A stretch of 64,000 bases of DNA from Channallabes apus (lineage: Eukaryota > Chordata > Actinopteri > Siluriformes > Clariidae), in the NCBI GenBank assembly GCA_030522415.1, contig CM060112.1:11051001-11115000 (forward strand), read 5' to 3'. Positions 13,390 through 25,693 of the stretch are shown one piece after another (position 1 is the stretch's first letter; every line of letters starts with the position of its first letter). Below the pieces are notes generated by a model. The model worked only from the letters and a program-made list of their open reading frames with translations, ran no database searches and was not told where the DNA came from. The position numbers and the translations under genes were made by a program.

Positions 13390-16300
13390 AGTGATTTATT
13401 TTTAATTTTTTTTACTTTACTTTTATATAGTGTTTCAGGTAAAAAAAACAAAAATTTATAATAAAGCTTAGTGTTGCTTAGCAATGGACTGGCTGGTTGT
13501 GGTTCTCCCAGTCTTGCTGAGATAAATGGGATCCACTACACTACAACCTTGGCCAAGATAAAGCACTTACTGTAAGTTAAATGGATTACCAACAATAACA
13601 TAAAAGCAGCCTAAAAAAAAAACAAATCAACAAATGAAAAACCAAAGCAAGAACAATTTAAAAAAGAGAAAAATATGTGAAATAAGAAGAATATTAACAA
13701 AAGGACCTGGAAGACAATGGAAACATAAAAGCACTAAAAGTGTTACTTTACCACAACTCTCGCGTTTGCTCCCAAGTGAGGAAAAGAAATTTAAGGATGA
13801 TCTTATTTCCGAGCCGAGCTCCCACCGCTCGGAGCACTGTGTGCTTTCTTATTGGGTAATATTTCACTAAAGCTGTTGTCACACAGCACCTCGTGAGGTT
13901 TCCCTTCTGTGAGTGTTACACAAAGCAAATACACCGAGCCAAATTACATTTCCATTCGTTTACACCTTTTCACTTAGTTTAGAGCTTTTGTTAGCACCTT
14001 TAGTACATTTAATACATTCATTACATTTACCAACACCGTGCATTTATCAAAGCAAAAGTGAGAAAGCTGCGTTTTCTTTTCTCCCCTTCTGTTTAACTTG
14101 TAATTGTAAGCCTCATTTAAACATAAAAACGTTTAAAAGTATCATAAATGCAAAGCTACGAAGAATATGAAATATAAAAAAGTTAATGAGGCAGGTCCTT
14201 AAAGGTTATTAGTTCATTAAAGTTTATTGATTCTGTATCTGACCTTTGGGCTGCCGGAGCTCGTGGAACACCACTACGTCCAGCGGGCTGTCCAGGTGCT
14301 GCGCCAGCATGGAAACATCGTGCCCCGTTAACCGGTTCACACTGTAGATAGCGTTGTTCTCCAGATCTGTCCAATATACTCGGTCCTTGCGAGAACAAAA
14401 AACAAAAAACAACAACACTTCACTATTTAAATAATCCTACAATGTATAATAATTTGTGGGTCAAGAAACTAGAAACAGTATTTCTACTAGTGATGGGAAA
14501 TTTTAATCATTTTAGTGACTCGGTTTCATCAAAATGAACACTTTTTTTTAGTTATTTAGTTCATTTCGTTCTTTTGATAAGAAATAAAATAAAATGTTGC
14601 ATTTTCAATAAACAGACCCCCAATACGTCTACGTACACAAATTTTGGCTACAGTTCCAGTAATGAAAATATTACAATACAGCTAAGGACATATTATAATA
14701 AACAGAATGAGCAGCTCACCTCTTATATATTCTAGTCTGAGTCATTCGTTCTTTTGAATCTATTGCACTGCATAGCATCTATGGGAGTCAAATGACGAAT
14801 GAATGAACGACTTTTTCCTGTACATAACCTACAGAGGTTTTGCGATGATTTGTGCATGCCCGCCCAGTAGAAAATGAACAAATCACTCTCAGAGACTACT
14901 CGCTCAAGAAGAACGAATCATTCATGAACAACCCATCACTAATCTCTACAAGCTTACCTTTATGAACAATCTCAGGGCTTCGACATAGTATTTATGGATT
15001 GTTTTGAATTGTTTGAATTGTTTTGTCGTGCATTTCACGTGATCATGTGCCAGGAACTCTATATTCTTCCTAAAAGCCTATGAAACTATGTTCTATTTAT
15101 CTGCAATTTAATGTTTTCTATTGTTCCTGTGTATATTCTTTGACACGTCCTGTATTTCAAAATGTGTCACATGTGCAAGCTACCGCACTGGAATGTGGAA
15201 AGCTCATCCTGTGTTTTTCTTCTTCTTCTTCTTCTTCTTCTTCTTCTTCTGTGTTTACTCTTTATCTTAATAAGTATTCTGCTTCCAAATCTAAACTGTG
15301 AATTTCTTTACTGGAGTGGATTCGCAGAGTGCGGTGACCTCCATTTGTTTATCTGAACACACTGGAACAAATCAATCCCCAAAGGAAAACCTGAGATGGA
15401 CTCAAAGCAAACATGTCTGTCACTGCTGCTGATCTGATGACCCGTGCTTTTTGAAAGTAATCATGCTCGATCGTGATGCAGCATGTGCGACACTGAATTA
15501 ATGTTGTTGCGTAAAGCTGTTTAAAAAAAAAATGCTGTGCAAATGTCAATTCAATGATCACAGATTAAATGTTCAAGAGGACAGTGGGCAGGAAAACTGC
15601 AGAAGATAAATGTGGTACTGCAGATACTGAAATCCGAGATGAAAGAGCATAAATGATAACGGGTGGAGGATAAAAATATGGGAGAGAAAGACAATGAAAG
15701 ACTATCAGATCTTTTAGGACAATGCAGGGCTTTTTTGATCAGCCTAATTAACACTAACACCACTATCTATGGCGTCTACGCAGAAGAGCCTGCCAACACA
15801 CACACTTTGAAAAACAACACCTCCTCTGCCATCCTTCTCTCTCTCTCTCTCTCTGTCTGTCTGTCTCGCTTTTCACGTCTAAGAAACCATACCAGCCTTT
15901 CCAACAACACCACAAAGCCGTGGACACAGACAGGTCGGTTGCTATGACTACCAGATGTTCACACCATTTTGGTTCAGCGGAGTTGAAAGTAGGTGAGTAC
16001 GGATGAAAACGAGTAGCTCGCACGCAGGCTGCTAGTTTTAAGCTTGCTGTTTGGAAAGGTCAGCCCTGTGACTCCCCGCAGAGCCTCAGAAGATCCTCGC
16101 TTAGTGCTGGATGAGAAGAACTCGGGCAGTGTGCTCTTTTGAAATGCCGTCCTGCTCTGCCAATGAGAGGAAAATCACACTCTCATGCTCCCGATGACTG
16201 GATTAACCTTTTCTAGGAAAGCAAGTTTGCAATTAAGATGCTAAACTTGCAGTACCACTGTAGGAATTAGTTCTTTCAGCTCTTTCCCTTGTATATATCT

Positions 16301-19300
16301 GAAATCGTAAATTTAACCCCAAGGTCCTTTATTAATTAAGTTCTTTATCACGTTTGGGATGTCCTTATCTATAATCACGATAGTTTTTTCTTTTCTAAAC
16401 AAATCATTAAACTGAGGTAAAGTTTGGTAACCTATCTTTACTGTGAGCAGCGTCTGTATGCTTCGTACTCACAGTGTGTCTAGCTCAGTCCTGAATTTGG
16501 TTTACTCTCTATTCCCACTTCATACAGTATGTTTTCACTTTTGTCCTCCAGATTCTCCTGTTTTCCCTCCCAACTTCCAAAAATAGTTAGAATATTTCAT
16601 CCACTCGCTCGACCAGTAGGTAATAGTGTCCAAGGTGTGCAAAAGTCTGTGAATGTTTGAATCCATGGTTGGCTTGTTTAAGCCCTCATCATTGTCTCAT
16701 CATCTATACCCCTTCATCCTGTACACAGGGGCCTGGAGAGCAGGAGACGTGTTAGGGGACGAGGCGAAGTACACCGTGGTCAAGGTGGCAATCCATAGCA
16801 GGGTACACACAAACACACTCAAACCCTCATTCACACACTGGTCATTTTGGGAACGCCAATTAGCATAAATCTGCACGTCTTTGGACTGTGGGAGGAAACA
16901 GGAGTACCCGAAGGAAACCAACTAAGCACAGGGAGAACTTGCAAACTCCAGACACACAGAGCCAACACGGGAATCGAACCCTCAACCCTGGAGGTGCAAG
17001 GCGACAGTGCTAATCACTAATGCCTCTTTTCCACTGCATAGAACGGCACGACAAGGTTCAGTTCAACTCACTTCGGTTCGCCGCAGTTCGGCTCGGTTTG
17101 CGCTTCCACTGCAGTGTAGTAAAGCTTTAGCGTGGGCGGGATTACTCACATGTCGTTTAGTCGCGGCGCCGCTACTGCCGTGACGTCATCGTAAACGCGC
17201 CACAAACAAACACACAACAATGGAGCATATCGACGGCATGGTGTTCTTCATTCTCGGCATGTGGATGTTTTTAACAGCGAGATGAAGGAGTTTGTTTCAA
17301 AAGAGGCCGACGGTTAATACAAAAAGGTGCGTGCGATCCTTCTCTGGCTGTTTCTAAATATAGCGGTTCTTTTGTGTCTCGTGTCGCAAGTTCGGTAATG
17401 CAGTAATGACGATTTTCTCCGGCCAATCAGTGACCAGCCGTGTTTACATGTCACGTTTTGGTAACGGTTCGGCGCGCTTGGAACCTTGGCTGAGGTGGTA
17501 CTAAAAAAGGACCAGGTACCAGGTACTGTTCCCAGTGGAAAACCCCCCAAAAGTGAGTTGAACTGAACCGTGTCGTGCCGTACTATGCAGTGGAAAAGCG
17601 CCATAAGCTACCGTGCCACTGTGTTTTAAGCCCTGTTTTTGTTTGTACACGAACACTGGCGATCCATCTGAATGTCTAAAAATGACTTAAAAGTAAATTT
17701 TGCATGGTAGGACCTTCAATGTAAACTGCTTCAGATTGTTGGCAACAAACTATATACAGAGATTTAGGGGATTTTACTTTAGCAGGATTTTTTAGCCACT
17801 TTCTATTCATCACACTTTGAGCTGTTATTGCTCATACTAAGCGAATGATTGAGAACTAAAATAGCTTTTGTGTAACATCTAAACGTCATGCTAATTTACT
17901 AAACCAAAGGAGTGCACGCATTCACTCACTCACTCACTCTCTTTCTCTCTGTACCGCTTATCCTGTAAAAGGTTGCAGGAGGCCTGCGGTCTATCCCAGG
18001 GGACTCGGGGCACAAGGCAGGGTGCCAAGCTGCTTGTCTTTTGACTACGAGAGGAAACCGGAGGAAATGCACCACGAAAATGCGAAGTCACACACACCTG
18101 AAGGGGGAACTCAACCCTGGAGGGGCGAGGTCACAGTGCTGACCACTATGCCACCATGTCACCTACATCTGTTGCTACACAATACAAAAAAATTAAACTG
18201 GCAGAAAACGTTCACTGGCAGACTGCAGATTGTACAATAAAACCAGTTATATGATATCTGACAGAGTAAAGTGTCATTTAAGTGGCTGGCATACAACAAG
18301 CATTCTCTCATCAGAAAACAAGAACAGTATGACGAAGAAAAGGAATTATACGAAATATAATGATAGAAATAGAGTGACAAAAACAAAGAGAGAGAGAGAG
18401 ACAGATAGATAGATACAGTAGATAGATAGATAGATAGATTTCAGAAAGAAAAAAGAAAACAGAATCATGGAAGAAAGAAATTAAGAGAAAAAAAAGGTTA
18501 GAAAGAAAGAAGAGAAAAAGAATGAATTAAACTGAAAAACAAAATACAAAAGATAAAAAACTAAAAAGAAAATGCAAAATAGTAAACAAACCACTAACAC
18601 AATACATATCAAAAACACAAATGGGAAAAAAAAACAAAAACAAAGAAAGTACTAAAGAAAAGCAATTACAAATCAACAATCCAACAAGCTAAACAAATAC
18701 TCTATATGTGGAAAAAGCAACCCGGTAGATTGTTGTGGACTCTGTGAACTTTTATTCCTCCTTTGTCTCATCTGTACTGAGCTACAAAAGCAATCAAAAG
18801 CAAGAGATGTAATGACTCTGCTGCAGAACACACGGCTCCGGAGCGAGGTGGAGAAGTGTAGCAGTAGTTTAGAAGCAGCCTGGAGGACTGTGCAGAGCCG
18901 GCACGGCACCTCATTTCTCAAGCACACGGGACGGAAGTTATAGAAAGAGAGAGAAAAGCCATTGTGTGCTGTTTGTGGGTTCTGGCTCCTGGGTGCTCTT
19001 GTGTTGAGTTGGCTCATTGACTGGCCTGTAGGAGGTGGAAGCTGATGTATAGTCTGGAGCCGCTGCCGTCCTCAGGGCTCCTGTAGAGTCACCTGCCTGT
19101 AAAGGATTTCTAATTTGCTTTGTGTCTTTAGCTACTACCAGCAAACCTGGGCCATTTGTCTACTCTCTCCCAGTGAGCGCCACTTCTACTCACAGCACGA
19201 GAGGATGTGTATGTTTGTGTTTCTATGTACAGTGGTGTGAAAAACTATTTGCCCCCTTCCTGATTTCTTATTCTTTTGCATGTTTGTCACACTTAAATGT

Positions 19301-22300
19301 TTCTGCTCATCAAAAACCGTTAACTATTAGTCAAAGATAACATAATTGAACACAAAATGCAGTTTTTAAATGAAGGTTTACGTTATTAAGGGAGAAAAAA
19401 ACTCCAAATCTACATGGCCCTGTGTGAAAAAGTGATTGCCCCCCTTGTTAAAAAATAACTTAACTGTGGTTTATCACACTTAAGTTCAATTTCTGTAGTC
19501 ACCCCCAGGCCTGATTACTGCCACACCTGTTTCAATCAAGAAATCACTTAAATAGGAGCTACCTGACACAGAGAAGTAGACCAAAAGCACCTCAAAAGCT
19601 AGACATCATGCCAAGATCCAAAGAAATTCAGGAACAAATGAGAACAAAAGTAATTGAGATCTATCAGTCTGGTAAAGGTTATAAAGCCATTTCTAAAGCT
19701 TTGGGACTCCAGCGAACCACAGTGAGAGCCATTATCCACAAATGGCAAAAACATGGAACAGTGGTGAACCTTCCCAGGAGTGGCCGGCCGACCAAAATTA
19801 CCCCAAGAGCGCAGAGACGACTCATCCGAGAGGCCACAAAAGACCCCAGGACAACATCTAAAGAACTGCAGGCCTCACTTGCCTCAATTAAGGTCAGTGT
19901 TCACGACTCCACCATAAGAAAGAGACTGGGCAAAAACGGCCTGCATGGCAGAGTTCCAAGGTGCAAACCACTTTTAAGCAGAAAGAACATTAAGGCTCAT
20001 CTCAATTTTGCTAAAAAACATCTCAATGATTGCCAAGACTTTTGGGAAAATACCTTGTGGACCGACGAGACAAAAGTTGAACTTTTTGGAAGGTGCATGT
20101 CCCGTTACATCTGGCGTAAAAGTAACACAGCATTTCAGAAAAAGAACATCATACCAACAGTAAAATATGGTGGTGGTAGTGTGATGGTCTGGGGTTGTTT
20201 TGCTGCTTCAGGACCTGGAAGGCTTGCTGTGATAGATGGAACCATGAATTCTACTGTCTAACAAAAAATCCTGAAGGAGAATGTTCGGCCATCTGTTCGT
20301 CAACTCAAGCTGAAGCGATCTTGGGTGCTGCAGCAGGACAATGACCCAAAACACACCAGCAAATCCACCTCTTTTGCTGAAGAAAAACAAAATGAGGACT
20401 TTGGAGTGGCCTAGTCAAAGTCCTGACCTGAATCCTATTGAGATGTTGTGGCATGACCTTAAAAAGGCGGTTCATGCTAGAAAACCCTCAAATAAAGCTG
20501 AATTACAACAATTCTGCAAAGATGAGTGGGCCAAAATTCCTCCAGAGCGCTGTAAAAGACTCGTTGCAAGTTATCTCAAACGCTTGATTGCAGTTATTGC
20601 TGCTAAGGGTGGCCCAACCAGTTATTAGGTTCAGGGAGCAATTACTTTTTCACACAGGGCCATGTAGGTTTGGATTTTTTTTCTCCCTAAATAATAAAAC
20701 CCCTCATTTAAAAACTGCATTTTGTGTTTACTTGTGTTATCTTTGACTAATAGTTAAATGTGTTTGATGATCAGAAACATTTTGTGTGACAAACATGCAA
20801 AAGAATAAGAAATCAGGAGGGGGGCAAATAGTTTTTCACACCACTGTACAGTATGTATATGTGTGTGTATGTTTTCTGTATTTGATTTATCATTTACTGA
20901 AACTGGAATAAAAAGTAAGACCCGGTAGCGATACCAGCAAACCCTCTCTGTGGAAGCGTACAGATTAAATCCCTTTTCGTACACAGTTTTCCTTCAATAC
21001 TCCAACCCTCCGAGCACATTTTCACACTTTTCTCCAGTTCCGCTTACACACAGTTGGTCTCACGTATCTGCCATGGTTACAGCATAGAGACACATGAGGT
21101 GCTGTGTGTGACTCAGCAGTGAGTGTGAAACACATGCAGCTCTACTTTATCAGACAGAGCTACAAACTCATCATCAGAACTAAAGCCTTCCTGTAGGACT
21201 GGTGTGTGTACAGATCTGAGTGTCTGGTGCACACAAGCATTCTCTTATCAGAAAACTACAGAAATAAAGGAATAAAAAATATATCATGGAAAACTAAAAA
21301 AAAAAAAAAAAAAAAAAAAGATCACAAGAAAGGCAAAAAAGTGAAAAAAATAAATAAACACAAAGTAAAATAAAGATAAAGCAATAAAGACTAATAAAAA
21401 TTATAGAAAAATTAAAACAAATTTAAAATAAAAAAGCAAGAAAGAGACTCTATTAAACATAGGACAGAAAATACACAAAGAAAAAAGTAAATAAATAAAT
21501 AAACCTTTTTCCACCGACTAATCGAAAATGTCAGATGTAAGTGAGTTTAAGTGAGTGTGACGTGTGCTGAGTGATATGAGCTCAAATCAATATCATGAAT
21601 AACTGAATGTTTTTCCTCAATTATGACTAATGAATATCCCTCCCCCACAGTTCATTGATAAACATTTGTACTGTACATATGCACAGCTATTAAAACTTTT
21701 CTTTTTCTAATGAAAGAGTTCTTCTCCATGTGGCTTGCTGTTGACTCAAAGTAACTAAAGTTGGTTCCTTACAGATATCATCCGTTTAAAGGCACAATTC
21801 TTAGATTAGTCCGAACTCGATTTTTTTTTTCTAATCCTTTTCCATAGATACAGATAAGTTTTAAAACATTTTAAAAAGATCAAAACAGTATAAACAAACA
21901 AAACAAACAGCAATAAAATAGTTGTTTAAATAAAAAAAAATTATTAAAACAAGAAAATTATAAAATCAACAAGAAAGAAAGAAAGAAAGATAGAAAAATA
22001 TAGCAAGAATCAAAGAAAAGACACAAAATCGAACAAAATTTAAATGTAATTGTAACCAGAGAAAAAAAGAAAGAGAGGTAGAAAGGAAGGAAAAAAGCCA
22101 AAAATAAACAGACATACCTGTACTTAATATAAAAATATAAAAATAAATAAATAAATAATAATAATAATAAGTGAAGCAAAAAAGCAAACAATAAAATCAA
22201 ACACTAGAAAAACTAAATAAAGACTAATAAAAACAAAACCCAAAAAGAAATGAAAAAATAAGTAATAAAACAAGATACTACTGAGATGGTGTGTGTAATT

Positions 22301-25300
22301 AATCTGCTATGAAAGTACACTCCTCACCTCGAACAGCGTGAGGGCGAAGGGGTGGCCCAGGTGCTCTGTAGACGAGAGCAGAACCTTGCGGTTATCTCCG
22401 TTCAGGTCCACGCTGGAGATGAGGTGGAGTTTGGAGTCTACCCAATACAGACGGCTGCTGGACAAATCTGTGAGCAAAATCCAGCAGGAAATTTAAGTGC
22501 TGAAATGTTCAGGGTGGTATGAAATAATAATCGTTAAGTTATGAAAATCACATTGCAAGTGCAAAAACTAGAGCGCACCTAAAGTGTATCAGCTAAAGCA
22601 ACAGAATGCCGAAAACCGATGAGAATATTGATAGACAATACTGTGTATATAATTATATGTGGGAAAACCTGACATGAAAAACACAGAGCCGAGCTTCAGC
22701 CCTGCGCCTGGTTGTTGACATTCTTTCCTTTCGCTGAATCTCAGGCTTTGTGTCAGATATTGTTTTTCTCCTCGATTTTTCGAATTCATCAGATATCTTT
22801 CTCTCTTCTTAAAAAATATACACTGTGGCAACCAGAGGTGGAAAGTAACGAATTACATTTACTCGCGTTACTGTAATTGAGTAGATTTTTTGTGTACAGT
22901 GATCCCTCGCCACTTCGCGGTTCACTTATCGCGGATTCGCTATTTCGCGGATTTTCATAATGCATTTTTTTATTTTTTTTTTTGGTGCATTGTGTTCTGC
23001 ATTCTGATTCGCTAAAAACTCACTCCCGCTTCTTGTATCAAAACATGCTACGAATTGTGCTATCATTTTGTCGTCTCGTGCAGTTATGTGTACGTACATA
23101 AAACAGCTTGGCAAATTTACATTAAGTTGGCCAAATTATCTTGTAATTTCGAACATCTCCTAAACCCATAATGTCGCAGTCAGGATGCAGCGGCCCAGTC
23201 TGAAGAGCAGTGAAACGGCCTACACGTGAGTCACTGTATTTGTATACATGTAATAGTTGCTAATTGTAAAAAAAAAATAAAGTTTTCTATTTCGCGGATT
23301 TCACTTATCGCGGGTCATTTTCGGAACGTAACCCCCGCGATAAACGAGGGATTACTGTATTTCTACTTTTTAAAGTAGTTTTAAAAATCTGTAATTTTAC
23401 TTTTACTTAAGTACGTTTTGTTTGAAGTATTGTAATTCGCTACATTTTTAAATCATATTCGCTACTGAGTAAAAAATTAATGAATGATATGATAAAATAA
23501 TAAAAATATTATGCTTTGTATAAATGCTCCGTTGCGCCGCGTGTGTGTATCATGTCCTGGTCGCGCGTCGCTCCAGACTCCACTCCAGGTTTTCTGACAT
23601 CGGCAGCTACAGTACCTGACCTTCCACACGGCCGCTTCCGCCCTGAGTGACGTCATCGACTAGCGCGACCATATACAATATAAACCGGAGAGAGACGCGG
23701 GAAAGATGAAAGAGGTTGTGATTTTGGCGTTTTGATATTTGGTTGTGTATTCCGGTTTTGACTTTTTGCCTCCAATTGACTTTGATTATTGCTTTGTCCC
23801 TTTGGTTTGGTTGGTCTTTGTATATATTTGTAGATAATTTCATTGTTTTTGGTTTAGGGAGTCCGGGAAGGTACCTGTATTTTTGTTTCTGGGTTTTTTT
23901 TGTTGTTGTTTCTTTTTGCAGGTAATCTACCTACTACATATAAATACCATTTTGTTTGTTATTTTGGCCTGGGTCCATCCTCCTGATCCTCCTCCTCCTG
24001 TTGTGTGTGTTTGTATATACAAACCTCATTATTTCATCAGTTAATGATTGGATCTAGTTCTTTCTGCCATATACCACCATTTCCATACAGTTTAAAATAG
24101 AACCCTGAACCATTCTTTTGCTGTATGACCCTAGACTGGGACGTAACACCATATTTAAGTGACCACTTTGATTTTCAAGCACAACAAAGACAACAGCTTT
24201 ATTATGCAAAGGTGTTCCTTCAGTTAAAAACAACTAGTTTGAGATTTATATCTGCTCATCTTTTTTGAACTACGCTAGAATGCCTCACCCCACCCCCGCT
24301 GTGTTTTTTTTTTTTGATATTTAACAAAAAAAAAAAAAAAAAAAAAGCAGAGCCAGATCAATATACAATCGACACCCACAGCAAACATTTAAACACAAAC
24401 AATAATCTGTTAATATAAGAGTGAACATGGAAACACCCAAGGGCAAAACAATTCAGCAAAAGAATCACCCCCACTGTTAAAAAAATAAAAATAAAAAAGT
24501 AACTCGGTAACTTTTACTCTGAGTAAATTTTTTAATGATCTACTTTTTACTTTTATTTGAGTAGATTTTTATAAGGGTAACTTTACTTGTACTTAAGTAA
24601 AATTTCACTGAAGCAACAGTACTTGTACTTGAGTACAAAATTTTATTACTCTTTCCACCTCTGGTGGCAACACATAACATGTTAAGAAGGGATTAACAAA
24701 AACAAATGCAATCCCTTTTTTAAATGCTTCATGCTTTGCTTTCCTTCCTGTGTTTCTTTTATCTTGCTTTCATCACTTCCTCCAGGTATTTGTCAGGACT
24801 TTAATTCCCTAGCTTTAAGTGCACGCTTTGAGAAATAAAAATGAAACTTCAGCTTGTTCATGCACCAGCATCTTTTTTTTTTTACCTAATGTAATCCCAT
24901 TAGGCCATTCGATTCGCTCTGAGACCAGCACCTGCCGGTCCACGCCGTTCAACCCAGCCTTCTCGATTTTAGCCTGCGTCCCCCAGTCTGACCAGTACAT
25001 GAACCTGATAGCACAAGTAAAAAAAGAAACACAAGAAGCAAATCATAATCATCATAGTGGCTTCGCTTCCACTTATATAAATTGGTAGTAGTAACATTCA
25101 TCTAAAAAATCCTCTAAATAATATAAGCTGGAACTGTCCTTGAATAAATATTCCCTGAACACGTCAATAAAACGCCTCATAAAGTTAATATGTGATAGAA
25201 CTTCAAATGATCCAGATTGTTGAAAATGACTGGTTTACTTAACTTTTTAATGAAAGACATTTAACACATCTAACACATATCGCAATATATTTTATACCAC

Positions 25301-25662
25301 AACACTGATAAATACTTAATTCTAATCAATGGAATTCAAATCACTTTTTATAACAGAAGCTCTGACAAAATATTCTGGCAAGTCAAATGACAGGTTTATA
25401 TTATAATATAATGTTATTGTTACTGTTGTACACTGGGACTCCTATCAGGACATATAAACATAAAAATATATATTTTAACAAAAACAAATGTAGAGTTCCT
25501 GACAAGGTGAAGCTCTCTAGTATAAGGAGACATTTAGTTTATTCTGTCAGTTTATTAGAGGTACATTTCACATAAGCAAAAAAGTATTAACATTCTTTCT
25601 CAATAGAACAAATAGTTCAAATTGCTTCGATGTAACATTCCTGCAAGTTAAAAAGCTTTATC

Positions 25663-25693
<31 letters not shown>

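Larger units (their letters stand above)
11441..14243 (-). other. lrp8 intron between propeller part 5 and EGF-C
   Basis: Contains a (GA)n tract at about 11764-11830, a degenerate family-B SINE on the minus strand at about 12865-13022, a (TA)n tract at 13327-13386 and A-rich DNA around 13600-13690. No gene was recognised. Confidence 0.55.
14386..22327 (-). other. lrp8 intron between propeller parts 4 and 5
   Basis: About 7.9 kb. It contains a hAT-type MITE (14488-14941), a (TTC)n tract (15219-15249), a SINE split by a Harbinger-like MITE (16690-17625), another SINE remnant (17925-18172), A-rich DNA (18330-18700, 21260-21510, 21900-22290) and a Tc1-like transposon (19230-20846). Short segments at 18285-18320 and 21222-21262 share an ACAAGCATTCTCTYATCAGAAAA block, so the A-rich DNA on either side of the Tc1 copy may derive from one duplicated unit. 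Confidence 0.6.
22468..24885 (-). other. lrp8 intron between propeller parts 3 and 4
   Basis: Mostly occupied by the hAT-type element at 22833-24663 and the element nested inside it. About 365 bp before it and 220 bp after it look unique. Confidence 0.7.

Noticed and set aside
23607..23843. A shared 60-78 codon frame ([17 protein letters not shown]) in both hAT-type elements
   Set aside because: It is conserved only because the elements are copies; it has no domain and ends differently in each, so it is likely noncoding.
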